A DNA stretch of 64,000 nt, taken from NCBI RefSeq assembly GCF_050320395.1, contig NZ_CP144459.1:2232001-2296000 (forward strand), written 5' to 3'. How positions within the stretch are numbered: the stretch's first letter is position 1; every line of letters begins with the position of its first letter. The notes beneath the pieces are model-generated. The model had not been told where the DNA came from, searched no databases, and saw only the letters and a program-made list of their open reading frames with translations. The translations under genes and the position numbers were made by a program. This DNA comes from Treponema_C sp050320395. Its GTDB lineage: Bacteria; Spirochaetota; Spirochaetia; Treponematales; Treponemataceae. Positions 32,079 to 40,671 of this stretch are shown piece by piece.

Positions 32079-32821
32079 AAGGCCGGTTTGTGAACAAGCT
32101 TATATACGCCTTTTCGGGGAGCCGGAACCCCATACTCTATCCGCTCTTTTTTTCCCTTTTTATGCCGCTTTTTGTATGCGCCCAAACGGTTACACCCGCA
32201 GGAACAACTCCCTCCGCGGAATCGCAGGCCGTCCTTCCCCTCATAGAAGAGTTAAGCAAAACGGTAAAAAGCGGCACGTCTGCGGAACAAAGGCTTAAGG
32301 CCGCCGAACGGCTGGCCCCCTTACAGGAACAGACGGGCTTATATGCGGAAGCTTCGGCAACCTACGGTACGGCAGCTTCTTTGGCGGGTGTACAAAGCGA
32401 GCGCGGGCAGAGATTGCTACTCGGCTCCGTGCGCTGCGCCCTTTCTTCCGCCGATGTATCGGCGGCGGACTTTTTATTGAGTACGGCCTTTTCATCCCCT
32501 GCGACTGCGGAAATACGCTCTTCGGCAAAATTGTACGCACTGTGGAGCTGGATTATAAAGGCTCAAAATCAAAAAGAACTGGAAGGCCCCGTCTCGGTTT
32601 TAAAATCCTATGCGGCCGCTCAAGATATGGCGAGCCTCAAGCCGGTGATTTTGTTAACCCTGCATCATATAACGGAAGAAAAAAAGTGGGCGGAAGCCCT
32701 TGCAAGGGAATTTCCCGATTCCCCCGAAGCCGCAGTTGCTGCAGGAAATGCAAGAACCCTGCCCGCGCCCTTTTGGTTTTTTTTGAAAACACAAACCGAA
32801 CCGGAAGATTCAGCCCCCTAA
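32075..32821 (+). CDS. Exported TPR-like protein
   Basis: A 248-residue protein that starts at GTG, overlapping the stop of the LapA-like gene by four bases. Residues about 5-36 form a signal peptide (PILYPLFFSLFMPLFVCAQT). The mature protein is almost entirely helical with repeat-like segments rich in Ala and Leu (ERLAPLQEQTGLYAEASATY, LLGSVRCALSSADVSAADFL), consistent with a TPR solenoid. It is probably periplasmic. The stop codon region overlaps the last codons of the convergent 522-residue gene by four bases. Confidence 0.75.
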   Translation: MKGRFVNKLIYAFSGSRNPILYPLFFSLFMPLFVCAQTVTPAGTTPSAESQAVLPLIEELSKTVKSGTSAEQRLKAAERLAPLQEQTGLYAEASATYGTAASLAGVQSERGQRLLLGSVRCALSSADVSAADFLLSTAFSSPATAEIRSSAKLYALWSWIIKAQNQKELEGPVSVLKSYAAAQDMASLKPVILLTLHHITEEKKWAEALAREFPDSPEAAVAAGNARTLPAPFWFFLKTQTEPEDSAP

Positions 32822-34386
32822 TCCCGGACGGCCGAAAGTTCCAATTGCAAGCTTCTCCCGAGGGCGCTTTCCGCCTGCGATATGCTCAGCTTTACGGGCG
32901 TTAATATAATCCGCGTACCCGTCGTTTTTTTTCCGTCATCCGCCTTATCGGAAACGGCATTTGCAGAAGAACGCTCGGTTTGAGAACTTATAATTTCGGT
33001 GCGGTAAAATCCCGAAAAGACTCCTCCCGTATTACGGCTTTTGAATTGCAAAAGATGCTCGCCAAAGGCGGTTAACACCGAAAAAACGCCGCTTTCGGTT
33101 AAAGCCCCGTTTTTTGCCGTATACACTCCCCCCGAACAGCTGAGCTCCCACCCGTTATCGCACTTCCAAACCGTGCGGCCGCTCGTTTGCAAGGTCTTAA
33201 TAATATCAACCGGAGGCTTTTCCGCCTGCGTTTGTACCGGCGAAGCGGCAAAGAGCGCGTCCGTACTTTGTTTTTTATAGTCTCCGTCCCAAAGCGTTTC
33301 CGAACTGATAAGCATACCCAAGTCATCGACAACCTTTATACGTATTTCATCGGTGGAAACAAGGGCTATGTCAAAACGGCGCGAAATATTCGATATGGAC
33401 TGGTTGGTTGTATATACGAGAATACCGTTACGCCTGAGCGTACTGCGCTCCCATGTATGCAGCTCCTGCCTGTCATACTGAAAAAAAATAATTTCTTTTT
33501 TTTCGTAATCGAAAAACAGATAACGGTTGTGTTCCGCCGTCTTTCCGGATTTCATCCATACTCCGTTTAAAAAACCGGCAAAGGTTTCTTCCGTTCCGTC
33601 CTGAATTTTGGACAATTCCTGGGCCGTAAGACTTTTTTCCGTTATTTTTGTTTCAACCTTTTTAACATATTTTTTTTGGTTTTTATCCCAATCGTACATA
33701 ATTTGCAGCTGGTCAAGAGAGCCTTCCGGAGCATTCGGATCCGAGGTATACGCCCATACGGGAAAACTTTCTCCGTCCGCACTTTCCAAAGGATAGGAAT
33801 CGCTTCGGTTTTTTTGCTGGATAAAGATTGTTCCGGCGGCATATAAATCGGCAATTTCATGCAAAAAAAAGCCCGAAGCGTTTTTACGGGGAAGCCATGC
33901 CTGAAAGCGCGATTCATTTTTAATGCCGTAACCGGTTATAATGAGGGCGTTTTCGTGCGTTCCGGTTATATCCGACACCGATAAAAAAAAGGTTTTTACC
34001 TGCTCTATATCGCTCGGAATTTCGGCCGAACGTTCATATTTATTCAAAAAGGGATTATACAAGCCTACAATAACCTTGATAAATTGACTGTCGGGCGTTT
34101 TCAGTGCAATAATCTGGTCTTCATACCCGTCTGCGTCAAAGTCGATTGAATAAGCCGTAATCAGTATTTCGCCTGCAAGCAGAGGAATCAGCGAGGTTTG
34201 TACCGTTTCTTCGGTTTCAAGGCTGTTTTCCTGCCGTACGGAGGGTTCACCCCCCGAAAGAGAAGGTATAACGGTTTTGGTATATACCGTATCCTTTAAA
34301 TCTTTTTTCGGCATTTGCCTTAGCAGGGCAAAAATCACGATAACAAGGCCGATAAGACCAAACAAAAAAACGGTGATTTTTTTCAT
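32818..34386 (-). CDS. Large membrane-anchored exported protein of unknown function
   Basis: A 522-residue protein with an N-terminal membrane anchor or signal (MKKITVFLFGLIGLVIVIFA). Residues about 85-110 contain YSIDFDADGYEDQIIALKTP, the kind of acidic loop found in FG-GAP or calcium-binding repeats. The rest is beta-rich with no motif I recognise. It may be surface-exposed or periplasmic; I would not assign a function. A promoter (TTGAAC-17-TATAGT) ends eight bases before the ATG, so the leader would be about two bases. Confidence 0.75.
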   Translation of the reverse strand: MKKITVFLFGLIGLVIVIFALLRQMPKKDLKDTVYTKTVIPSLSGGEPSVRQENSLETEETVQTSLIPLLAGEILITAYSIDFDADGYEDQIIALKTPDSQFIKVIVGLYNPFLNKYERSAEIPSDIEQVKTFFLSVSDITGTHENALIITGYGIKNESRFQAWLPRKNASGFFLHEIADLYAAGTIFIQQKNRSDSYPLESADGESFPVWAYTSDPNAPEGSLDQLQIMYDWDKNQKKYVKKVETKITEKSLTAQELSKIQDGTEETFAGFLNGVWMKSGKTAEHNRYLFFDYEKKEIIFFQYDRQELHTWERSTLRRNGILVYTTNQSISNISRRFDIALVSTDEIRIKVVDDLGMLISSETLWDGDYKKQSTDALFAASPVQTQAEKPPVDIIKTLQTSGRTVWKCDNGWELSCSGGVYTAKNGALTESGVFSVLTAFGEHLLQFKSRNTGGVFSGFYRTEIISSQTERSSANAVSDKADDGKKTTGTRIILTPVKLSISQAESALGRSLQLELSAVRD

Positions 34387-34394
34387 ATCGGCAT

Positions 34395-34423
34395 ACTATA
34401 CCCTATTTTTGCCCTCCGTTCAA
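34395..34423 (-). promoter_or_regulatory. Promoter with nearly no leader
   Basis: On the minus strand TTGAAC (34423-34418), 17-base spacer and TATAGT (34400-34395) are followed by eight bases and the ATG at 34386. The transcript leader would be one to three bases. Confidence 0.6.
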
Positions 34424-34444
34424 CCGTTTTGTAAAGAGATGTAA

Positions 34445-34485
34445 AGGGGCTGTCTTAAAACCTCATCGTTTTTTTGACAGCCCCT
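34445..34485. terminator. Long inverted repeat after the beta-barrel gene
   Basis: AGGGGCTGTC (34445-34454) pairs exactly with GACAGCCCCT (34476-34485) across a 21-base loop that itself contains seven T. It lies 37 bases beyond the end of the beta-barrel gene. The T run is inside the loop, so it is not a textbook terminator, though a related GGGG-TGTCTT hairpin occurs at 18369. Confidence 0.5.
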
Positions 34486-34521
34486 GCGGACTCCCGTTTT
34501 ATCGGCGATTCCGTTTAAGAT

Positions 34522-35268
34522 TTAGAGTTTAAATATGGGGCCGATTTTTAAAGTAAAGACGTTCGTAAACGCAGGACTGGTTATATCGCTTCCCGTTCCG
34601 AAATAGGGCAAACCGGAAGGCAGCCCCGGAGTATCATACCATATCCAGCCTGCACCGATTGTATCCAAGATACCCACATTAATTCCGATATTTTTTGTAA
34701 AAAAGTAGGAAGCTCCAAAATACAACGGAATACCGAAATCGGCTTTTTTCAGTTCAATATCAAGTCCCGATGCCGTCAGCCCTGAAGATGAAACTTCGGT
34801 TATTTGAGTAATACCGCCGCCTGCTCCAATACCGGATGCAGCGGTAAGAAAAAGGTTCGGGATGCCGCGGTAGGTATAGCCGAATAATAAATTGCCTTGT
34901 AAAAATAAGCCTTTTGTTTTTACGGTAACCTTTGCATAAGGCGGTAATGAATCCGGATAAAGTGTATATTTATGAACAGCCTTCATCTCCGAGCCGGTTA
35001 AAAAATCGGTTGAAGCCAAAAACGTAAAACCGCTCTTGGATATTTCTCCGAGCGAAACACCGAAACTGAATGGTACCCATGTTATGGTATTCCTTTCTTT
35101 TACAATATACCAATCTGTAATCAACCCGATTTGCTTTTGAATCTGCTTCGTGCTCTCTTCTGTGGAATACAGATTTGAAAATCCCGCCGTCGGACTTACA
35201 ACAAATTCCGCACATACATTTACACAAAGCAAACCGACCCCGATAAAAATTAACATAGCTCTTTTCAT
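34522..35268 (-). CDS. Outer-membrane beta-barrel protein under a poly(G) promoter
   Basis: The start is the ATG at 35268, preceded by AGGAGGATGATAAA, giving 248 residues. An upstream frame that would run through the poly(G) tract is rejected. Residues 1-20 are a signal peptide (AMLIFIGVGLLCVNVCA). The mature sequence alternates polar and hydrophobic residues with Gly-rich turns (LNLFGYTYRGIPNLFLTAAS-like strands, ASYFFTKNIGINVGILD) and ends with FTLKIGPIFKL, typical of beta-barrels. It is probably surface-exposed. Its promoter has a G13 run between -35 and -10, pointing to phase-variable expression. Confidence 0.82.
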   Translation of the reverse strand: MKRAMLIFIGVGLLCVNVCAEFVVSPTAGFSNLYSTEESTKQIQKQIGLITDWYIVKERNTITWVPFSFGVSLGEISKSGFTFLASTDFLTGSEMKAVHKYTLYPDSLPPYAKVTVKTKGLFLQGNLLFGYTYRGIPNLFLTAASGIGAGGGITQITEVSSSGLTASGLDIELKKADFGIPLYFGASYFFTKNIGINVGILDTIGAGWIWYDTPGLPSGLPYFGTGSDITSPAFTNVFTLKIGPIFKL

Positions 35269-35329
35269 TTTATCATCCTCCTGATTGCTGTTTTTTTTAC
35301 CGTAAATAAAACAATGAAAAGTTTCTTCT

Positions 35330-35360
35330 ATTATACCCCCCCCCCCCCGAAAAAAATCAA
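35330..35360 (-). promoter_or_regulatory. Promoter with a poly(G) run in the spacer (G13)
   Basis: On the minus strand TTGATT (35360-35355) and TATAAT (35335-35330) flank TTTTT-C-G13, a 19-base spacer. The optimum is about 17, so loss of two G should raise activity. It matches the promoter at 5893-5918 base for base outside the runs (TATAAT, then GAAGAAAC). Confidence 0.85.
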
Positions 35361-35415
35361 GAGAAATCGGGACATTTGTAAAAAAAAGAAAGATGTCAAT
35401 GCGCAAGCCTCGCCG

Positions 35416-35443
35416 TTGCTTTTCTTGTAAAATATGGTATAAT
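35416..35443 (+). promoter_or_regulatory. Promoter of the GNAT gene, leader of about three bases
   Basis: TTGCTT (35416-35421), 16-base spacer and TATAAT (35438-35443) are followed by nine bases and the ATG at 35453. It points away from the poly(G) promoter 56 bases away. Confidence 0.65.
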
Positions 35444-35452
35444 AAAAAAGGT

Positions 35453-36385
35453 ATGCAATTTGAACTTACGGATGAAATCGTTAATCAAATTATATTCTCC
35501 ATGGAGGATCAAAAAGTCCTCCGTGTTTTTGATTCGGAGAACAACAGTTTGGTTGCTTTTAACGGCAGCGAGCATACGGACGGCAACAGGTTTTATCCTT
35601 TGCCCGTATGGGATTCCGTCAACGGGTTTGCGATTATGGAGCATTTTGTGTCCGGTCTCCGCAATCCTCCCGTCAAGGAAAAACTGCGTACCGTATTATC
35701 CGGGGGCAAGGGAGTATTCCGCGGTTTTAAGGATGTACTCAAAGAACACCCGGAAGTTGAAAACCTGTGGTTCTCATTCAAAGAGCGGGCTTTAAAACGT
35801 GAAATTACCGCATGGTATAATCTCCTGCGGGATTCATGGAGTTTGGAAAAAATAGGAGAAGAACCGGAAGAAACGGATGAATTGCTCCATACCGATTTTA
35901 TCTTCCGCCCTTACGATGCTGAAGCGGATATGCATTCTCTGCGCGAAGCCCGGATTTGCGCCGAGGAGGAAATCCGTTCAGCATATGAAAAGGAATTGGC
36001 GGAAACGCTTTTATTTTTACGGCGTTCTTCCGTACCCGGCAATAGGGAAACGGATGGATACACCCTCCTTGCACATACGGCGCAAAAGGACTTTGCAGGT
36101 TTTATCAGCGCCCTTCCCTTTCCCGAAAACTCGCATAAAACGATGCTTATAACGTCTTTTTATGTTTTGCCCGCATGGAGGGGACTGGGGGTAGGAAAAT
36201 CGCTTTTTACCCGTTGTACGGATATACTCAAAAACGACGGTATAAGGCGGATTATTGTACCCGCAGTTCATATCCCCGATTTTTTTGAACATATTATGTT
36301 CCGAAGCGGTTTTCAACGGATCCCGGCAGGATTTTATGCCGATACGGACACACAAACGGGAACTTCTACAGAATTCGGTTTTTAG
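35453..36385 (+). CDS. UPF0158 domain plus GNAT acetyltransferase fusion
   Basis: A 310-residue cytoplasmic protein starting at the ATG at 35453. The N-terminal half (about residues 1-130) has the UPF0158 pattern (PLPVWDSVNGFAIMEHFVSG, FRGFKDVLKEHPEVENLWF). The C-terminal half (about 155-300) is a GNAT N-acyltransferase with the acetyl-CoA loop ITSFYVLPAWRGLGVGKSLF, where R-G-x-G-V-G is the pyrophosphate-binding motif. It probably acetylates a small molecule or protein. I do not know the substrate. The next gene overlaps none of it and begins 35 bases later. Confidence 0.85.
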   Translation: MQFELTDEIVNQIIFSMEDQKVLRVFDSENNSLVAFNGSEHTDGNRFYPLPVWDSVNGFAIMEHFVSGLRNPPVKEKLRTVLSGGKGVFRGFKDVLKEHPEVENLWFSFKERALKREITAWYNLLRDSWSLEKIGEEPEETDELLHTDFIFRPYDAEADMHSLREARICAEEEIRSAYEKELAETLLFLRRSSVPGNRETDGYTLLAHTAQKDFAGFISALPFPENSHKTMLITSFYVLPAWRGLGVGKSLFTRCTDILKNDGIRRIIVPAVHIPDFFEHIMFRSGFQRIPAGFYADTDTQTGTSTEFGF

Positions 36386-36419
36386 AGGTTCTCAAATTCA
36401 TATTTTTTATCAGGAGAAG

Positions 36420-37127
36420 ATGATGGCTTTTCAACGGGACAATTCCGGCATAAACGAGCGTTTTGAAGCTTTGCTTGCCGATGCCGTAGTACAGGTAAAA
36501 ACGAAAGAAGATCCCCTTGTTTTGAATGACTACAAAAAATTATTTAAAAAAAACGTACCCCTTGTTTTACGCTCTTATGTAGCGGCTTATTTGGCAAAAC
36601 AAATCGCTTCCGGCATTTCTTTTGAAACCGGTAAACATAAAAACGGCCGCACTCCCTTTTCACGGCACGGACGCGGCGGCGAAAGAACGGGCTTTGAGGG
36701 TGCCAAGACTGCAAAAAAAGAAAGCTCGGCCTCTCCGCGCATTTCCATAGAACCCGAATCGGCAGCCGCCGTCTTTATCAGTATCGGACGCAACCGCGGT
36801 GTATTTCCGCGTGACCTTATCTGCTTGATTATCCAACGAGCGGGCATAGAGCGCGACAGAATAGGCGAAATCCGCGTATTGGATAACTATTCATTTGTAC
36901 AAGTCTATGCCGAAGACGCGGATAAAATAATTGAAGCGCTTAACGGCACCGATTATCGCAACAGAAAAATAACCGTCAGTCATTCGCGCAAAAAAGACGA
37001 ACAGGATAGAGCTTGCGAAGAACAAAGCGACAAGCTTTATGAATCATCAATCCATGATGAATATGACGAACAGACTGAACAAAGCTGCCGGACGGAAGAC
37101 GGAGGTGAATTATCACGGATGCCGTAA
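36420..37127 (+). CDS. DbpA-type RNA-binding domain protein
   Basis: The start is ATG ATG at 36420 after CAGGAGAAG, giving 235 residues. Residues about 110-195 form a DbpA C-terminal RNA-recognition domain (AVFISIGRNRGVFPRDLICL, then GEIRVLDNYSFVQVYAEDAD), as found at the end of DEAD-box helicases, but no helicase core is present. The N-terminal region is helical and basic, with a Gly/Arg stretch (RHGRGGERTGFEG). The C-terminal 40 residues are acidic and low-complexity. It probably binds structured RNA. Confidence 0.82.
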   Translation: MMAFQRDNSGINERFEALLADAVVQVKTKEDPLVLNDYKKLFKKNVPLVLRSYVAAYLAKQIASGISFETGKHKNGRTPFSRHGRGGERTGFEGAKTAKKESSASPRISIEPESAAAVFISIGRNRGVFPRDLICLIIQRAGIERDRIGEIRVLDNYSFVQVYAEDADKIIEALNGTDYRNRKITVSHSRKKDEQDRACEEQSDKLYESSIHDEYDEQTEQSCRTEDGGELSRMP

Positions 37128-37132
37128 AGCCG

Positions 37133-37792
37133 ATGTGCCTGCAAACGGGGGTGCTGGGGGTGAATACCTACATCGTCCCCTGCTCTGCGGCACAAGGATT
37201 TTCGCGCGTATTCATCGTCGATCCGGGCGGCCATGCGGATACTATTGCCGAAAACACCGAAGACTGCGAAGTTGCGGGTATCATTCTTACACACGGTCAT
37301 TTTGATCACTGCGGTGCGGTTAAAGCATTAAAAAAACGGTACAACGGAGTCCCCCTGTGTATCCATGCGGGAGACCGCGCTTATACGGGAAAAACCGCAT
37401 ACGGCACGCACCGTGAAGACTTTTTGCGGATGGGAGCCCTCTACCTTATGGAAGAATTAGGGGACTCTTTTTCCGATTTTCCGGAAGCAAACATCGTTTT
37501 CGACCGGGATGACGTTTTAAGCTTTGCGCCCGAATGGAGCCTTATACATACAAGCGGCCACAGTCCGGGTTCGATTTGCCTCTACCATAAAAGCGGTCAT
37601 CTCTTGTCGGGCGATACCCTCTTTGCGTCGGGAGTCGGACGCACCGACTTACGCGGCGGCAGTTTTGACCAACTGCAAAAAAGCCTCGAGCGCCTTTTTG
37701 AACTTCCCGATGACACAAAGGTCTACCCCGGCCACGGCGGATTTACAAGCATAGGGCGGGAAAAGCTTTTCCGGGAAAAGTGCGGATTTTAA
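37133..37792 (+). CDS. Metallo-beta-lactamase-fold hydrolase (glyoxalase II-like)
   Basis: A 219-residue cytoplasmic enzyme. The metal motif T-H-x-H-x-D-H is ILTHGHFDHCGAVKALK at about residue 52; further ligands lie in HTSGHSPGSICLYHKSGHLL, LSGDTLFASGVGRTDL and YPGHGGFT. Such proteins hydrolyse thioesters, often S-lactoylglutathione-like substrates. The ATG at 37133 has no ribosome binding site, while a perfect GGAGGTGA lies just before an in-frame ATT at 37109, so the protein may begin eight codons earlier. Confidence 0.9.
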   Translation: MCLQTGVLGVNTYIVPCSAAQGFSRVFIVDPGGHADTIAENTEDCEVAGIILTHGHFDHCGAVKALKKRYNGVPLCIHAGDRAYTGKTAYGTHREDFLRMGALYLMEELGDSFSDFPEANIVFDRDDVLSFAPEWSLIHTSGHSPGSICLYHKSGHLLSGDTLFASGVGRTDLRGGSFDQLQKSLERLFELPDDTKVYPGHGGFTSIGREKLFREKCGF

Positions 37793-37795
37793 AAG

Positions 37796-38239
37796 TCAAT
37801 CTTCAATACGCACGGTGCCGTCTTCTTCCACCGTAACGTTCATGCCCGTGCGTACCGTTTCCAAAAATTCATCTCCCAAATTATCGATTACGGGCATGGA
37901 AGAATCCGTCCACACATCGGCAAGAATTGCGCCGGCGGCCGCAAGCGAATCTATGGGTTTGGAAAAGAGCATGCAAGCCGGCTGCCTTCCGAAAGAAGCT
38001 GCCGTAAACAGCACCATGCCGCCGGTTGTAGAACCGATTGTCTGCGGCAGGCACAGGGCAGAGCCTGCAAGTTCTTTTCCGTATAAGTCGGGGTTGTTTT
38101 GATCCGAGCAGGTACCCTTTTTATCGCCGAACATCAAACTTTTTTGATAGCTTGCCAGCGTATTAAATCCGTTTTTCGATACAAGGGCGCGTGCCTGTGC
38201 CGTCCCCTTTGCTATAACCCGTCCTTTAAAAACCTTCAT
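37796..38239 (-). CDS. Aconitase X small subunit (swivel domain, DUF126)
   Basis: A 147-residue protein with the swivel-domain signature (GRVIAKGTAQARALVSKNGF, CLPQTIGSTTGGMVLFTAAS, then DVWTDSSMPVIDNLGDEF). In bacteria and archaea this domain pairs with the aconitase X catalytic subunit. Known activities of the family are cis-3-hydroxy-L-proline dehydratase and phosphomevalonate 5-dehydratase. It overlaps the end of the large-subunit gene by four bases, so the two are translationally coupled. Substrate cannot be fixed from sequence. Confidence 0.9.
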   Translation of the reverse strand: MKVFKGRVIAKGTAQARALVSKNGFNTLASYQKSLMFGDKKGTCSDQNNPDLYGKELAGSALCLPQTIGSTTGGMVLFTAASFGRQPACMLFSKPIDSLAAAGAILADVWTDSSMPVIDNLGDEFLETVRTGMNVTVEEDGTVRIED

Positions 38240-39495
38240 TGTACGGCCCCCGTTGTAATGTAGTTCAGAATTTCATCATCGGTATAATAGCGCGCGCTTG
38301 TATAGGTGCGCAGTTTATTCGAATTCGTAATTACGGGCATTTTCCCGCACAAGGGATTGTTCATATACATAAGCGGGCAAATACTGCTGAGTATAACTCC
38401 CGTTTTTTTTAAGCGCGGAGCATAAGCCGTTTTGTTAAAAACTTCCGCTACCGCCGGCGCGCATGTCATAATTACCGGAATCTTCAGTTTTCCGCCGCGG
38501 CTTTCCAAGCGCTCCGTCCAGCTTTGCAGCTGCGAAAGCGACAGATGCGGACAGCCTATAAAGCAAAGTTTGGGCTTTGCATCCGGATTTTTCCAAATGC
38601 ACGGATAAGACTTTTTAACCCGCTCAAGTTCGGCATCGTCTATTACATATTCGCGCGCATCTTTTTGAATTAAAGCGCTTCCCCGTTCAACGGCTTCGGG
38701 AGTTAAATTTTCAACATGATACAAACCGACCGCCCCGTTTGAAGCGGCGGCCGCCCCCATATCTTTTAAATAGGAGCGCACATCGTCATTCAATTCGTTT
38801 CCGAGCCATGAAGAAAGTCCGGTAATATAGGGGACGTCTTCGACAACCTTCATGCCGATTGCGCTTCCCAAAATCTGTGCTTCGGGTTTGCGTGTCGTTT
38901 TTACGGTGATTTTCCAAGACGCTTTTCGGCCTTCGTCGGTTAAAAGACCGAAATACGGAACATAACCCGCAATGCTTCCGAACAATTCGATAATACCGCT
39001 GTTGCGGTTACAGCGGGCGCCCAAAACACTGTTTGCGTATACAACGGCGCTGCTTTCCGCCCAGCTTAAAACCTCTCCTTTTTCGGGTTTATTGCCCACT
39101 TCGTCCATATAGCAAGTACAGGTAAAGGCTTTAGGATTCATCAAGCCCAGTTTTTCAAGCTGTTTTTCGTAATCGGCTTGTTTCGAATACATAATTTTGA
39201 ACAAAAGATTTTGAAAAAAGTTTACGGGTATTTCTTTTGCCAACGGTCTCGGATCGACCGAAAAAGGCTGAGCGCTGAGCGCACCGCCTTCAATAAGCGT
39301 GTCCATCAGGGCATATACGGGTTTCATAACCCCCAAACCGAAGCTGGTTACCAAATGGCCTCCCTTACTTGTTACGGGTACCATTTTTTCCGCCCCGAAC
39401 GCTTCGCCGTAGGCGACAAGGGTTTTCATAACCTTTGCAAGCGTTTCGCCCTTTGCGCCTTCCATAATTTCCCGCTGAGCGCCGTCCAATTTCAT
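38236..39495 (-). CDS. Aconitase X catalytic subunit (DUF521)
   Basis: A 419-residue protein of the AcnX family. Recognisable parts are KGGHLVTSFGLGVMKPVYAL, the Cys-containing loop AFTCTCYMDEVGNKPEKGE, VYANSVLGARCNRNSGIIEL, ICPLMYMNNPLCGKMPVI near the C-terminus and FIGCPHLSLSQLQSWTERLE. The conserved Cys residues bind an iron-sulfur cluster or iron. With the downstream small subunit it would form a hydro-lyase. No proline or mevalonate genes lie nearby to identify the substrate. GGAGAACAAGCT precedes the ATG. Confidence 0.92.
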   Translation of the reverse strand: MKLDGAQREIMEGAKGETLAKVMKTLVAYGEAFGAEKMVPVTSKGGHLVTSFGLGVMKPVYALMDTLIEGGALSAQPFSVDPRPLAKEIPVNFFQNLLFKIMYSKQADYEKQLEKLGLMNPKAFTCTCYMDEVGNKPEKGEVLSWAESSAVVYANSVLGARCNRNSGIIELFGSIAGYVPYFGLLTDEGRKASWKITVKTTRKPEAQILGSAIGMKVVEDVPYITGLSSWLGNELNDDVRSYLKDMGAAAASNGAVGLYHVENLTPEAVERGSALIQKDAREYVIDDAELERVKKSYPCIWKNPDAKPKLCFIGCPHLSLSQLQSWTERLESRGGKLKIPVIMTCAPAVAEVFNKTAYAPRLKKTGVILSSICPLMYMNNPLCGKMPVITNSNKLRTYTSARYYTDDEILNYITTGAVQ

Positions 39496-39640
39496 AGCTT
39501 GTTCTCCTTTGCGAGTATTAAACGTGTGATTCCGTATCTATAAGATTATACCCATATCAAGCGGACGTCAATGTTTTTTTTGCCGCGAAGCACTATCTTT
39601 TTTGGGTGATATTATTCCACACAAAACCAGAAAAATTCAT

Positions 39641-39646
39641 TATACT
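39641..39646 (+). promoter_or_regulatory. -10 box six bases before the flavoprotein ATG
   Basis: TATACT at 39641-39646 is followed by exactly six bases and the ATG at 39653, consistent with a leaderless mRNA. No convincing -35 is seen at 16-18 bases upstream, so this is weaker than the other cases. Confidence 0.45.
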
Positions 39647-39652
39647 CAATGT

Positions 39653-40639
39653 ATGAATTACGATGTTGTTATTGTCGGAAAGGGGCCCGCGGGAATATCC
39701 GCCGCCCTTTACTTGGCGCGTGCAAAATACGGCACTGCGGTATTGGGAAAAGACTTCGGCGCCTTAACCAAGGCCGAAGGTATCGAAAATTTCTACGGCT
39801 TGGAAAAACCCTTAAGCGGCATTGAGCTTGCAGAGCGCGGCATACGCCAGGCCGAAAATTTAGGCATTCCCGTTATCGCTTCGGAAGTAGTCGGTATTGA
39901 ACAGATTTTCTCCGATTCACCCGGTGCGGACACAGGAGTACAATCGGCAAAGACGGCGCGCTTTAAACTTTTAACATCGGACAAACGCGAATTCTTCGCC
40001 CGTACCGTTTTGCTTGCAACCGGTAAACAGCGCGTCGGCTTACCTGTTCCCGGCTTTACCGAATATCAGGGAAGAGGCATCAGTTTTTGCGCCGTATGCG
40101 ACGGCTTTTTTTACCGTAATAAAAAAATCGGTGTTGTAGGAAACGGCTTTTATGCCGCCGCCGAATTGAATCATCTGTACACCCTGACAAAAGACATCAC
40201 CCTTTTTACAAACGGCTTGGAACTTGACTCCGGCGTACAAGAGGTTTTACCCCAAGACATCGCAATCGTAAAAGACAAAATACAGGCTATTGAAGGAGGG
40301 GCAAGCCACGCGGGGAATGCCGACGGTGTACAAACCGGTGAAACGGTACAAGCAGGAGGTCCTATCGGAGCGGTTAAAACCTCAGGCGGAACCTATGACG
40401 TGCAGGGTTTATTTATCGCCTTGGGAACGGCCGGAGCCGCGGACTTTGCCGCAAAACTCGGCGTACAAACCGGAAGCGGCGCGGATGCGGGAACCCTTAT
40501 CGTGAATGAGCGCTTTCAAACAAACCTTCCCGGCTTATATGCCGCAGGGGACGCAGCGGGCGGCTACCTGCAAATCGCAAAAGCCGTAAGCGACGGGGCC
40601 CACGCCGCAAAGTTCATCATTCAGGAGCTGAGGAGATAG
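39653..40639 (+). CDS. Thioredoxin reductase-like flavoprotein
   Basis: A 328-residue NAD(P)/FAD-dependent oxidoreductase. The FAD site is VIVGKGPAGISAALYLARA near the N-terminus, the redox pair is C-A-V-C in ISFCAVCDGFFY at about residue 145, the NAD(P) site is IGVVGNGFYAAAELNHLY, and the second FAD motif is LYAAGDAAGGYLQIAKAVSD. This is the low-molecular-weight thioredoxin reductase layout, although an insert of about 25 residues (EGGASHAGNADGVQTGETVQ) lies in the NAD(P) domain. No thioredoxin gene is adjacent. Its last 20 codons are duplicated at 41872-41910. Confidence 0.9.
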   Translation: MNYDVVIVGKGPAGISAALYLARAKYGTAVLGKDFGALTKAEGIENFYGLEKPLSGIELAERGIRQAENLGIPVIASEVVGIEQIFSDSPGADTGVQSAKTARFKLLTSDKREFFARTVLLATGKQRVGLPVPGFTEYQGRGISFCAVCDGFFYRNKKIGVVGNGFYAAAELNHLYTLTKDITLFTNGLELDSGVQEVLPQDIAIVKDKIQAIEGGASHAGNADGVQTGETVQAGGPIGAVKTSGGTYDVQGLFIALGTAGAADFAAKLGVQTGSGADAGTLIVNERFQTNLPGLYAAGDAAGGYLQIAKAVSDGAHAAKFIIQELRR

Positions 40640-40671
40640 GAGGAACCTTACACGGTTTCGTATTTTTTTAC
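40603..40671. repeat. Direct repeat 1, left copy (3' end of flavoprotein gene)
   Basis: About 69 bases covering the last codons of the flavoprotein gene and the sequence beyond it recur at 41872-41941 with only two or three mismatches. The two copies bracket the BrnA-like and YafQ/DinJ genes. The right copy also holds the stop codon and last codons of the RhuM gene. Confidence 0.85.

Noticed and set aside
35269..35406. Reading frame of the beta-barrel gene extended through the poly(G) tract (encoding a Gly run)
   Set aside because: The signal peptide and ribosome binding site fix the start at 35268; the poly(G) lies in the promoter.
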